DNA of 64,000 nt from Roseateles_B sp041913905. GTDB taxonomy: Bacteria; Pseudomonadota; Gammaproteobacteria; Burkholderiales; Burkholderiaceae_C. This document shows, in pieces, positions 26,280 through 36,500 of this stretch (position 1 is its first letter; the number at the start of each line of letters is the position of its first letter). The notes under the pieces were generated by a model. The model did not search any database. It saw only the letters and a program-made list of their open reading frames with translations, and was not told where the DNA came from. The position numbers and the translations under genes are program-made. The stretch lies in contig JAYSEK010000009.1 in NCBI GenBank assembly GCA_041913905.1, positions 1 through 64,000 on the forward strand, read 5' to 3'.

Positions 26280-27539
26280 ATGGCCAACCCGCGTTCCCTG
26301 GTTTACGCGCTGTACACACACTGGGACACGGTCGAAGTCTTGGTGAGGCTGTCCCGCGAGTTTGCGGTGCTTACCACCGAACAAGTGCTCGGCTGCATCG
26401 CGAAAGTGGCACCGCAGCTGGATGCCGAAGCTCAAGGTGCAGCCCTGCGCGCCATGGTGAATGCAGACATCCTCCAACCCTGTGCCCGCAGCAGCGACCT
26501 GCAGCTCAATGCCTACGTGCTCGACTTCGTGCGCGGGCTGACTCGCGAGCACGAGCTCGGTCTGGCTGCCGTGCTTCAAGCACGCGTTGCCGCCATCCGC
26601 GAGGCCACGGAGGGCCTCAACGAGGGCATGCAAGCTGCCGACATGGATCGGGCGCGGGGGGCGGCCAACAAGCTCGCTGAGCTCTTTCGCCAGATCAGCT
26701 TGCAACTGGATCAAGACCGCCACGCACTGCTGGAACTCGCCGAAGACGCCAAGAGCGCCGACGCCAACATGCCCATCGCCCAGCGCTACCGGCGTGTGCT
26801 GGAGGCCTATGACCACTACGTGGAGCCAATGAACCAGATGATGGACACCGGCCCGCAAGGCACGTTTTACCGTTACCTGGAAGACGCCGAGCGCTCGCTG
26901 GACCTGGCCTTTGAGCAGCTGTCGGTTCAAGGCGGGCTGTACTCACATCGCCTGCAGCTCAGGCAGGTGGCGCACCAGGCCAAGGAGCTGCGGCGATTTG
27001 GCCGTCTGATCGCTCAACAGTGCGCCGACACGGTGCTGCCGTTGCGCGAGGAGATGCGTCAACACAATGCGCTGACCAGTGCCGTCAGCCTGCTGCTGGG
27101 TCAGGTGCGCAAGCGGGGCCTGCGCCGAGCCTTGTCACGGCATACCGCCGACACCGCGATGCCCGTTTGGCGCAACGGGCGGGGCTTCCGCTTGCAGCTG
27201 GGCGATGAGGTGCGCGCCGTGATGGCCGCAGCGCAGCAGTACCAACCGCAGTCGGTGGCCTTCCCGCAAGATGACCCTGGCAACGCCCCGCCCCTGCTGG
27301 AGCACGTGGACGAGGCGGCCATCCGACAACAGCTGAGAAGCAGCCTACCGGTGGACAACCTGCTGGACTGGCTGCATACCCATCACGGTCATCTGCAGGA
27401 TGCGACGCTGCTGCGGCTGTTCCATGAGCTGCAGCACGAGGGCAGTTGGCAGATCGAAGCCAGTGCGCATCCTGAGACCACCACTTTGCAGGCCATCCGC
27501 GTGCTGCACCATCCTCACCGCGTGAGCATTCCGGAATGA
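26280..27539 (+). CDS. jetA: Wadjet defence protein JetA (kleisin-like subunit)
   Basis: A 419-residue, mostly helical protein at the head of a four-gene string with the JetABCD order. By position and fold type it is the kleisin-like subunit that bridges the SMC-like JetC heads. An N-terminal winged-helix-like part (about 1-80) precedes long amphipathic helices (AVLQARVAAIREATEGLNEG..., QISLQLDQDRHALLELAEDA). RBS GGGAGG lies shortly before the ATG. The stop overlaps jetB by four bases. Wadjet complexes extrude DNA loops and cut small circular plasmids. I do not assign the Wadjet subtype. Confidence 0.85.
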   Translation: MANPRSLVYALYTHWDTVEVLVRLSREFAVLTTEQVLGCIAKVAPQLDAEAQGAALRAMVNADILQPCARSSDLQLNAYVLDFVRGLTREHELGLAAVLQARVAAIREATEGLNEGMQAADMDRARGAANKLAELFRQISLQLDQDRHALLELAEDAKSADANMPIAQRYRRVLEAYDHYVEPMNQMMDTGPQGTFYRYLEDAERSLDLAFEQLSVQGGLYSHRLQLRQVAHQAKELRRFGRLIAQQCADTVLPLREEMRQHNALTSAVSLLLGQVRKRGLRRALSRHTADTAMPVWRNGRGFRLQLGDEVRAVMAAAQQYQPQSVAFPQDDPGNAPPLLEHVDEAAIRQQLRSSLPVDNLLDWLHTHHGHLQDATLLRLFHELQHEGSWQIEASAHPETTTLQAIRVLHHPHRVSIPE

Positions 27540-28147
27540 CGACGCCTCACCCACTGACGCCGCAACTGGCGCAGATGCCAGCACTGGCCGAGCTCTTCCG
27601 CTTGTTCCTGTCCGGCAAGCACCTGAACCGCATGGCCGAGCCCGCACTTTGGGCCGAACTTGAGCAGCACGAACCGGCCTACGCAGGTCTTTTCGCAGCG
27701 CTGGGCTTTGAGCTGCGCGTGGATGCGCGAGGCTTTGCTTGGTTCCACAGCACCGATGCCAGCAGCAACATCGGCAAGGTCAGCCGTCAACTGGCGCTGC
27801 TGTTCATGGTCATCTTCGACGCCCAAGCCAATGCCGGCAAAGCGCTACAACGCTTCACTGACTGGCTCATTGATCGGGAATGGCTGGCCGAGGTGCACGA
27901 ACAGCAGAAAGACCTACTGGACGCCGAAGGGCTGTCTCCCGATGGGCTGATCGATCTGCTGGGCCGCGCCTGCACGCTGGGATTCGCAGTGGCGGAGCCG
28001 GCAGGCTGGCGGCTGTTGCCCGCCGTCTGCCGCTACCTGGACCACTTTGAGGGCCTGGCCGCAGCCTCCCGAGATGACGACAACGAGGCGGACGCTGCCC
28101 CTGAGGAGAGCGGCGACGACGTGCTGAACGACGAGGAGAGCGACTGA
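27536..28147 (+). CDS. jetB: Wadjet defence protein JetB (MukE-like subunit)
   Basis: A 203-residue protein with tandem winged-helix character (LAELFRLFLSGKHLNRM near 17-33, VSRQLALLFMVIF near 82-94). It ends in an acidic tail (DDDNEADAAPEESGDD). It occupies the MukE-like position between the kleisin and the SMC-like ATPase. It starts within the jetA stop (ATGA) and ends within the jetC start (TGATG), so the stoichiometry is probably set by translational coupling. Confidence 0.85.
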   Translation: MTTPHPLTPQLAQMPALAELFRLFLSGKHLNRMAEPALWAELEQHEPAYAGLFAALGFELRVDARGFAWFHSTDASSNIGKVSRQLALLFMVIFDAQANAGKALQRFTDWLIDREWLAEVHEQQKDLLDAEGLSPDGLIDLLGRACTLGFAVAEPAGWRLLPAVCRYLDHFEGLAAASRDDDNEADAAPEESGDDVLNDEESD

Positions 28148-30900
28148 TGCAGCACGGCTTTCAACGCCTGGTTTTGCTTGGCAGCGCAGGCTACTCGCGC
28201 GCCGAGCTTCCGCTGGATGGCGCAGTCTCCCTGGTGGCGCCCAACAACACGGGCAAGACCAGCCTGATCAATGCCCTGCAGTTCCTGCTGATCATTGACC
28301 GGCGCCGCATGGACTTTGGCGCGCACGACGTGGAGAAGAGCAGGCGGTTTTACTTCCCCAACAACAGCGCCTATGTGCTGCTGGAGGTGTCTTTGCCGGA
28401 ATCCGGCACCGTGGTGCTGGGTTGCGTCGGCAAGGGCGTGAGCTTCGAGTACGAGTACTTTGCCTACGCCGGTCCGCTCAAGGTGGAAGAGTTCTGCCTG
28501 CCCGATGGCTCGCTTGTGGCACAGCCCAAGATGGCCAGCCATCTGGCCACCCATGGGCGCCGCGTGTTCAGCTACAGCGGCAGCGAGTTCGCCGACATGG
28601 TGTACGGCGGCCGGAATCGCAAGCTCAGCGGATCACAAGACTTCTGCGTGTTCCGCCTGGAGCACGCCAGTGACGCCAGCGTCTTCCAGCGTGTGCTCAC
28701 CCGGACGCTGCGGCTGGACAAGCTGCGCTCCAGCGAGGTGAAAGACTACCTGCTGCAAATCTTCCGGCGTGATCTGCCGGATGCCAGCATCGACTTCAAG
28801 GCGGAGTGGGACAAGGCCTTTGCCGACCTCAACGCTGAGCGCAGTCAGTACCTGGCCGCCGAACGCCTGAAAGGCAGCCTCGCCGAACTGGAGCGCAAGC
28901 AAGATGCTCGACTGACCCTGCGCGGCAAGCTGCTGTGCTGGCGGCCCATGATCGACGAGGCCCTGGGCCAGTGGCAGCAGCACTTCGAATCACGCCAGCA
29001 AGCCCTTCAGCACGAGCTGCAGCAGTGCGATGGCGAGCTGGACCGCTTGCGAGAGCAGGATCGCCAGGCTGTGCGGGAGCAGAGCCAGTGGGAGCTGGAG
29101 CAGAAGCAACTGCGCCAGGAGCGCCAACAGCTGCAGGCATTGCAACAGCGATTCGCTCTGGTCGAAAGCCGGGCGGTTCTGGAGACGTGCCGCCGCGACG
29201 TGCAGGCCCAACGAGATGCTCTGGTGGTCCGCTTGGGCCAGGCGCAAAGCCGGCCTCCGGCATTCATCGAACGCGAGCTCGCCCGCGTGGACAGAGAGCT
29301 GGCCCAGCTGACACAGGAGATGCGCACCCAAGGCCACAACCTCTACCAGCAGCTGGCAGGCGCGTTGCCGCCCGATCAATTGGCGGCGCTGAACAAGGTG
29401 CTGGCCAGACCCGTGCTGACCTTGGGCGCCGAAGACTTCCAGCTCGATGGCCAGGCGCTCTCCAAGGCTTTGGGGGATGCCAATGGTGAGCATGCTGGCC
29501 TTCCGGGACTGCAGCTGCGCGTCGCCGCCCTGCCTGAGCAGCACCAACAGCGCAGCCTGGCCGAGCTGGGCGAGCTGCTGCGGGATTTGCAGCAACAGCA
29601 GGTGCAGCTGAAGGAACAGCTGGCGACGGCACAAGCGCTGGAACTCGTCCAACGCGAACGTGATGGATTGGAACAGCAGCTGGTGCAGCTGGACGCCGAA
29701 TTGCGGGACTACAGCCAGATGCAGGCCCTGCAAGAAAGCGACGCTGAGCGGCAAGCACGGCTGGTGATACTCGACCAGAAGCTCGCCGAGCTGGCCACCA
29801 GTTTGGCGCAATCGGCTGCCCGGTACCGGGCGCTGGATCAGCAGCGTCAACAGAGGCAGAAGGATCTGGATTCACTCGGGCAACAGCACCGGCAGATCGA
29901 GCAACGCCGCAACCAACGCGTCGATCAGGAAGGCCCGTTCACGTGGCTGTCCGACTCACCCCACCACCCCTGGTTGGCACAGCCGGAGTTCGCGCTGGAC
30001 CAGCTGGCCGAGCGCCTGCAGACCTATCAGGCTGACTGCCGCCAGTTGCTGGAACTGGACGACCAGATCCGCCGACTGCTGGGCGAAATCCACACGGGCG
30101 GGCTCACCAAGTACCAGTTCGTCGGTGAGCCCGAGGCAGAAATCGCGCGCCTGGTGGAGTTCGCCCATCACCTGCCGCAGGAAGCCGAGGCCCTGGAAAA
30201 GAAGGTTCGTTCGGCGGTGGTGAACGTCGCGGCTTGCCTGCGCGAACTGCGCGATGGCTTGGCCGCGTTCAAGCGCCGGATGCGCGAGTTCAATCGCAAG
30301 ATCAGCGGACGCCAGCTCTCCGATTTGGCGGTCTTCAAGATCGAACCCGAAGACGAAACCGCGCTCGTCGAGGCCATCGAGCTGCTCATCAGCACGGCTG
30401 CCACAGTCGGCAATGGCGAGACCTTCGAGCTCTTCAACCAGCAGAGCGTGCTGGATGATGACCAGCTCAACCGCGCCAAAACCCTACTCATCGAGGAAGG
30501 CAATGCCCGCCACGGCTTGCGCGTGGCCGACCTGTTCCGGCTGCGCTTCTGGGTGGGCAAGGCTGGTCGCGAGCCGGAAGCCTTCGACGACCTCGACAGC
30601 GCCGCCTCGAACGGGACGGTGCTGATGGCCAAGCTGGTGACCGGCCTGGCCATGCTGCATCTGATGCAGGATCAACGGCGCCCGATCCAAGGCATTTGCT
30701 ATCTGGACGAAGCCCTGGCGCTGGATGCGCGCAACCAGCGCAGTCTGATCGGGACCGCTGCCGAGTTCGGCTTCTCGCTGATCTTCGCCTCCCCGGCGCC
30801 GCTGACCACCGTGCGCTACTGCGTGCCCATTCATCATCGGCAGGGCAGTAACCAGATCAGCCGCTTCAGCTGGCAGATCATCGAACCCGTGGAGGCCTGA
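28147..30900 (+). CDS. jetC: Wadjet defence protein JetC (SMC-like ATPase)
   Basis: A 917-residue SMC/MukB-type ATPase. Walker A APNNTGKTS is at 31-39. Long Gln-, Leu- and Arg-rich coiled coils span about 235-480 and 500-640. The C-terminal head carries Walker B-like GICYLDEALALD (about 855) followed by FGFSLIFASPAP. It drives DNA loop extrusion in Wadjet. It is coupled on both sides, to jetB (TGATG) and jetD (TGATG). Confidence 0.93.
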   Translation: MQHGFQRLVLLGSAGYSRAELPLDGAVSLVAPNNTGKTSLINALQFLLIIDRRRMDFGAHDVEKSRRFYFPNNSAYVLLEVSLPESGTVVLGCVGKGVSFEYEYFAYAGPLKVEEFCLPDGSLVAQPKMASHLATHGRRVFSYSGSEFADMVYGGRNRKLSGSQDFCVFRLEHASDASVFQRVLTRTLRLDKLRSSEVKDYLLQIFRRDLPDASIDFKAEWDKAFADLNAERSQYLAAERLKGSLAELERKQDARLTLRGKLLCWRPMIDEALGQWQQHFESRQQALQHELQQCDGELDRLREQDRQAVREQSQWELEQKQLRQERQQLQALQQRFALVESRAVLETCRRDVQAQRDALVVRLGQAQSRPPAFIERELARVDRELAQLTQEMRTQGHNLYQQLAGALPPDQLAALNKVLARPVLTLGAEDFQLDGQALSKALGDANGEHAGLPGLQLRVAALPEQHQQRSLAELGELLRDLQQQQVQLKEQLATAQALELVQRERDGLEQQLVQLDAELRDYSQMQALQESDAERQARLVILDQKLAELATSLAQSAARYRALDQQRQQRQKDLDSLGQQHRQIEQRRNQRVDQEGPFTWLSDSPHHPWLAQPEFALDQLAERLQTYQADCRQLLELDDQIRRLLGEIHTGGLTKYQFVGEPEAEIARLVEFAHHLPQEAEALEKKVRSAVVNVAACLRELRDGLAAFKRRMREFNRKISGRQLSDLAVFKIEPEDETALVEAIELLISTAATVGNGETFELFNQQSVLDDDQLNRAKTLLIEEGNARHGLRVADLFRLRFWVGKAGREPEAFDDLDSAASNGTVLMAKLVTGLAMLHLMQDQRRPIQGICYLDEALALDARNQRSLIGTAAEFGFSLIFASPAPLTTVRYCVPIHHRQGSNQISRFSWQIIEPVEA

Positions 30901-31766
30901 TGACGGAGCAGGCCCTACGCGCTGCGTTGCTCAAGCTGCAAGGCAAGAGCCCCTTACCCGCCAGCCAGTTCACCGCTGCACAACGCGGGGCCCTGGATCA
31001 ATTTGCTCGGCAAACTGGTGCCGTGAACTGTCTGCGCCAAGGCCGAGGAGACGTATACAGCGTTTGCAATCAGGCTGTGTTCGACGCTCACGTGACCCAA
31101 CTCTCCCCTCAGGTGGAGCCGTCAATCGCCGAACAGCTCCCTCTGCGCGCACAGCACGTGGCCCATGCCCGCGACAGCAAGGCCCGGCGCCATCAACACG
31201 GCAGCTATTACCCGCTGCTCAAGGCGGTCGGCGACACAGTCAGCTGGCGTGAGGTCGAAAGGGGAGCGGAGTTGGCACTGAGTGCTGCCACACGCGAGTT
31301 CGGTGCGGCCTCACTTTCCATTCAGTCAGATGACGCCTGGCACTCCGAGCGAGCGCTCTGGCTCGTCGAGAACCAAGCCTTGTTTGATCGTACGGACTGG
31401 CTGCCCGAAGGCACGCAGGCCTCGCTGCTGTACTACGGCGGGCAGCTCGACGGCAGGCTACTGTCATGGCTGGGTCATCGCCCCCGTGCCAGCCAGGTGA
31501 TCCTCTTTGCCGACTATGACGGCGTGGGCCTGAGCAATTTCGCGCGACTTCGTGAAGCGCTGGGCGACGCTTGCGATTTCTGGCTGATGCCGCTTTGGGA
31601 TCGAAAGTTGGCGCGATATGGCAGCAACAAGCTATGGAGGGACACCATGCGCCACTTCAATGGCGCCGTGGATCATCTGCCGATCTACCTGCGAGAGCTA
31701 ACGGAGACGATGCGGCGTTCTGGCCTTGCACTCGAGCAGGAGACGGTCTGGCTGCCCATGCCGTAG
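30900..31766 (+). CDS. jetD: Wadjet defence protein JetD (Toprim nuclease)
   Basis: A 288-residue nuclease subunit, topoisomerase VI-like. The Toprim acidic motif is VILFADYDGVGL near 200-211 (D-Y-D core), preceded by LLYYGGQLDGRLLSW. JetD nicks or cuts the plasmid held by the JetABC motor. An N-terminal winged-helix-like segment occupies about 15-65. It is the last gene of the four-gene operon, and a 7-bp inverted repeat (31766-31782) follows without a T-run. I did not measure the length against each Wadjet subtype, but it looks compact. Confidence 0.88.
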   Translation: MTEQALRAALLKLQGKSPLPASQFTAAQRGALDQFARQTGAVNCLRQGRGDVYSVCNQAVFDAHVTQLSPQVEPSIAEQLPLRAQHVAHARDSKARRHQHGSYYPLLKAVGDTVSWREVERGAELALSAATREFGAASLSIQSDDAWHSERALWLVENQALFDRTDWLPEGTQASLLYYGGQLDGRLLSWLGHRPRASQVILFADYDGVGLSNFARLREALGDACDFWLMPLWDRKLARYGSNKLWRDTMRHFNGAVDHLPIYLRELTETMRRSGLALEQETVWLPMP

Positions 31767-32272
31767 CTCGTTCACAACGAGCGCCGCATGCTGTATTGCA
31801 TCTAGTGCCGAGGCTAGTCGGATGGAAAAGCTGGGCATTCCTCTGGACATCGAACTACTCTGCACTCCGAAGGCGGCCACTGATTTTGGAGGTTGATGGC
31901 GTGCGGACGGTCGTGCGAGGTTGATATCAATAGGAAAAGCGCCCGGTCGAGATCAGTGAACTCGAGCACTGCAGCCAAGCAGGTCTCCGCGGCTCAACCT
32001 AGGACCTCGTGGAAAACCCTCTTGAGAGTTGATTTTGAGGAGTACTGAGTACCAAACCCGGTGGGCCAGTTAGGTGAAATTCTGTGTTGACCCAGCAATG
32101 CCCCATCCAGTCCGTTGCAATATAGTCGTTAGGGTCTGCCCCCAAGTGGCTGCGCCAAATACCCGGCCAGCTGGAAGGGAGTGACTAGACGCGGACCACC
32201 GGTTGCGGAACTCTTGCTTTCGGACCGCTGCATGCAAACGTGCCACTTCGACTTTCGACCCGGAGGAAAAAC
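31767..32272. other. 506-bp region without a recognisable gene
   Basis: A perfect short palindrome GCTCGTT-CAC-AACGAGC (31766-31782) abuts the jetD stop. The rest shows no convincing coding frame on either strand and no clear promoter. It ends with the strong GGAGG ribosome binding site of the lipoprotein gene. The base composition looks less GC-rich than the flanks. Confidence 0.5.
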
Positions 32273-33274
32273 GTGAACCGAAACTTTGGCAATGCACTGA
32301 CATTTGCCGCTCTGGCAGCAACGCTGGTCATTGCAGCTTGCGGCGGTGGTGGCGGATCGACTTCCACCCCTACGCCCACCCAGCCCCCTACGCCGACCCC
32401 GAACGGTGCAATCCAAACGTCTATCCCCGCCCCTACTTACGCTGTGGGAAGCGCTGAACTGACAGCTTTCAACATCGTCAATGCCCACCGTGACAAGTGC
32501 GGGTTCGGTCTGGTCGCGCAGAGCTCGCAGCTGGACGCTGCTGCCAGTGGGCACGCCAACTACATGCGCCTGCGCCTGAACGAAGGCACGGTGCCGGGCC
32601 ATGACGAGGATCCGGCCAAGTCGGGCTTCACTGCAGTCACCGGCTCTGAGCGCGCGCAACGTGCTGGCTTCAGCGGCCCTTCGATCGGCGAGTACATCTC
32701 ATTCGGGGGCCTCGAAGCTGGCCCGGTGGCTGGCGAAGAACTGGTTCGCAACATGCTTGCGTCTGTCTACCACGCCGCCGGCATGCTTGACGGCTCGCGA
32801 GTGGTCGGCGTCGCTGTGGCCTACGCGGATGCAAAGTCACCGCTGCCATTCTCGGCGCTTGCATGGCAACCGGGCTTGGCCAGCGGCACGGTTGCTCAGG
32901 CCCCGACTGACGTCGTCACCTTCCCATGCGAGGGCACCACAGAGGTGCGCCCTGCCATGCTGGGTGAGGATCCTGACCCGTTCACGAAGATCGGCCTACA
33001 GGCCGGCCCCAACATCGGTCAGCCTGTCTACGTGCGTGCACCATCGGGCACCGCCGTCAAGCTGTCAGCGGCGAGCATCCGCGAGGTTGGTGGCAGTGCC
33101 GTCACGGTGGTTCTCTACCATTCGACCGACGACCCGCGAGGTTCGCTGGCGAGCAACCAGGCCTTCGTGATCCCCACCCAGCCTCTCAAAGCAGCAACGA
33201 GCTACGACGTGAACCTTTCAGGCGCCGTAGGTACCCAATCTTGGAGTCGCTCTTTCCGGTTTAGTACCAAGTAG
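32273..33274 (+). CDS. lipoprotein with CAP (SCP/PR1-like) domain
   Basis: A 333-residue secreted lipoprotein. The signal peptide ends in lipobox VIAAC with a following GGGGG run, and a Pro/Thr-rich linker leads to the CAP domain at about 55-210. The CAP start is LTAFNIVNAHRDKCGF, then ASGHANYM, and further on GPSIGEYISFGG. A C-terminal Ig-like beta region (about 230-333) completes it. The GTG start at 32273 is set by the GGAGG at 32262-32266. It is a lone gene between Wadjet and the converging Zorya operon. I have no direct evidence that it is a defence gene. Confidence 0.82.
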   Translation: MNRNFGNALTFAALAATLVIAACGGGGGSTSTPTPTQPPTPTPNGAIQTSIPAPTYAVGSAELTAFNIVNAHRDKCGFGLVAQSSQLDAAASGHANYMRLRLNEGTVPGHDEDPAKSGFTAVTGSERAQRAGFSGPSIGEYISFGGLEAGPVAGEELVRNMLASVYHAAGMLDGSRVVGVAVAYADAKSPLPFSALAWQPGLASGTVAQAPTDVVTFPCEGTTEVRPAMLGEDPDPFTKIGLQAGPNIGQPVYVRAPSGTAVKLSAASIREVGGSAVTVVLYHSTDDPRGSLASNQAFVIPTQPLKAATSYDVNLSGAVGTQSWSRSFRFSTK

Positions 33275-33505
33275 CTCGGTCAACTTGTCCGTCTATGGCC
33301 GCACCGTGGCGGCCCTTACTCTGCCGAGGTCCTAAAGTTGCGAGATACCACAGGACTTTTCTCGCAGACGATCAATCAAGCGAGATAGTTACCGGGTTTC
33401 AAGGTCAGCCCGTCGGGATCGGTCAACGGCAATGACTCGATGAGGGGGCGAAATCGCTCGAAATGGACATTTGCAGAGATAGGTGCCTCGTCAAGAAGGA
33501 ATAGG

Positions 33506-36500
33506 TCAGGCTTCCTCGAATGCCACAACGGCAGCATCGCCGAGCTCTTCTTCAAACTCGTGGTTGTGAACCGGATGCCGAGATAGCAGTTCCTCAAACT
33601 CCGTCCTCTCAACCAGCGTCACGTTGTTCGCTTCGGCGTGTTGGCGAGCATTGGAGGTGAAGCGTTGGTTCGTCACCGCAAGACGGCGGAACTTGATGCC
33701 CGGGAACTGCGCTTGGTAACGAGCAGCGCCCGTATTCACCTCTTTCACAGCATCCCAACCCACCTCAGGGTTGATGCTGCACTTGCATTGCAGCAGTTCG
33801 CCGAGCTTCCCTTTGAACGCCAGAACGTCGATGCCGCCGTCTCCACCTTTCTTCGGCGTCAGGTGTGCGACATACCCGGCCTTTGACCACAGGAGCTTGC
33901 AGAGAACCTCGAAGCGGAATCCGTCGAACCGGTCAACGTCATCCATCGTCAGATAGCGCCTGGGAACGCGAGCCCCGCCAACGCCGCCACCTACCAACTC
34001 GGTATACGACACATCTCGACCGACGCCGTTCAACATCGAGACCATGGCGGAGCCGCCGACCGTAGCGTTCGCAAGTCCAGCCTTGCGGCGAAGCAACTCG
34101 TCGAGGTTGACGTCAAAGGTCGCGAACTGGTCGCTCACAACCACGGGACAGTAGACGTAGACATCCTTCTCCTGGCCGATGCGATATGCCCGGTCGGTTG
34201 CTTGGCTTTCCTTGGCCGGGTTCCACGCCCTTGTGAAGTGGAAGACGTGGTTCGCCGCCGTGACGTTCATACCAGCGCCCGCTGCGAGCGTCGACAGGAT
34301 GATGACGTTGAAGCCTTCGGCACCAGAGAACCGCTCGATGTAGGACTGCCGGTTCTGTGAGTCACCGTTGATGATGTGCGGCTTGAGCCCAAACACTTCG
34401 CGCAGGAAGTAGTACAGCGCTGCCTGCACCTCGCGCAGCTCAGTGAAAACGATGGCCTTTTCGCCGGCAGTCTTAACCCGTACTAGCTCAGCGAGCAGCC
34501 ACGCGAGCTTCGGCGAGTTGGCGAGGTGTGCATCCTGGCCAGCCTTGTCGGCCAGGAACTTCATGCCGGGGAGACAGTAAGGCTCAGCGCACACAGCCTT
34601 CATCAGATGGAGCGCGCCGAAGGACAGGCGTGCCCGCTTGCGGGCATCCTTCTCATTGCCTGCATCCTGGAGCTTCTTCAACCCACCAAGGTAGAGGAGG
34701 TTCTGATGCGCCGACATCGGCACCTCGAGGCGCTCCTTGTCACCGAGAGTCGCCTTGAACTGCAGGGTAGGCTCGTTCGCAGCGCGGTGCGCGAAGTACT
34801 TTTTAGGCAGCTCGTCTGCAATGTCCTGCTTGGTCCGACGCAGAGTCTGTGGCGCGATGACATCCTGAAGGCGGGCGAGAGCCTGCTTCTGTTCCTCCGT
34901 CTGGCACTCAATGGGACGGCGGTAGGTCCGGCCAAACTCTTCCAGGCCACCCAGGAGCCCCGGCTGGACTAGGTCGAACAAGCACCACAGGTCGGCCAGC
35001 GTGTTTTCAACCGGTGTACCGGTACAGGCTATCCGGAAGTCCGCCTTAAGCGCCTTTGCGGCGATGGTCACCTGCGTGCCAGGCGTCTTGATGCGCTGCG
35101 CCTCGTCGCAGATGACGAACGCGAACGGTTGGCGTGCCATTGAGAACTCGTAGCTGGTCAGCACCTCGTAGGTTGTCACCACGACCTTCGAATCTCCGGC
35201 CCAGCCAGGCTTCAGCAGGTCGACAACTCCCCTACCCTGCAACTGCTCGTCGATGAGGCCAAGCGGCTGCTTGCGCACCTTCAGGGCGTCGCCATAGAGG
35301 ACCAGGACCTCGGGGTACGACTCGTTGAAGAACTTGCGGGTCTCCGCGGCCCAGTTCTCCACCAAGCTCTTGGGCGCCAGGATGATGGACGGCGCGGCGT
35401 TGGGGTTCTTCTCGTAGTACCAGCCGAGGACCGTCAGGAGCTGCACTGTCTTGCCCAGCCCCATGTCGTCGGCGAGCAGCGCACCACGGCAGTCCGTCGG
35501 AGCCTTGGACACCAGGTGCTGGAACCACGCGATGCCGTTCAGCTGATGGTTTTTCAGCTTGATGGTGGGGCGGAGGGAGGACGGCAGCTCAGCCTTCGCG
35601 TCCTTCGGCAGAGCAAGGTTCTGCTTGCGCTCCTCGAGGTAGTCGATGCCAAAGAAGTTGAGCTTGACCAGCAGCGTTTCCTTCTTCGGCTTGTCAGGGC
35701 GAGGCTTGGACGGACCATCCGGCTTGACCTTCTCCTGCGCCCCCAACATGGCCTGAAAGCTGTCGACGAGCGTCCGAGCCTGCCCAGTTTCGACGGGCGT
35801 CGGCAACGAGGAGTTCACCACTTCTGTGGCACCGGTTTTCTCAGCCTGTTCGACCTGCCCTTGGAACTCTGCCACCCACTCCTTGCTCAGTGGAATGACG
35901 ACCTGGCCCTCGTGCCCAGCCAGCGTCACCTTGACCATCGGGGTCAGCTCGCCCGGCAGCCAGCCAGGCTTGCCCTCATCGTCCGCCGGCGGCTTCTGAA
36001 TCAGTGGCACGTAAATCGGCTTGGCCACGCCGATGCCCTCGATTCGACCACTGTAGCCCTCCAGCTCGTAGACGTCCTCAAAGGAAATCTTGACGGCTGG
36101 TTGGGTGCGCCACAGGTGTTCAACCTGGCGTCCGTGCTCGAGCTGTACCGTCGAGTCGCCGTCGAGCGACAGGTCGTACTCGTTCCACGGGAACTTAGGA
36201 CGTTCTGCGCGCAGCGCCGCCTCAAGGTCTCCCAGGAACGCCGACAGCTCATCGGGCCCCTTGAACGCAGTCGTCTGCGTGCTCGCGAAGCCGCCGAAGA
36301 AGTGCTCGGTGACGATGAGGTCAACACGCTCAATGCGGCCATCCTGCATCCGCGGCGTAACCGAGAAGACGGCTGCCAGGGCACCGGCACCAGCGCGGTC
36401 CTCGGCGAAGTCGTCCTCGCGCAGCACTTCATGTGCTGCTTCACCCAGGAAGGCCCATGGGTTGTGAACAAAGCGCTCGGCCTTGCTACCAGCGACCTTG

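Noticed and set aside
33376..33612. 78-codon minus-strand open frame past the zorD stop
   Set aside because: It could hint at an alternative zorD C terminus by frameshift, but the normal frame already completes the nuclease domain and I see no slippery site.
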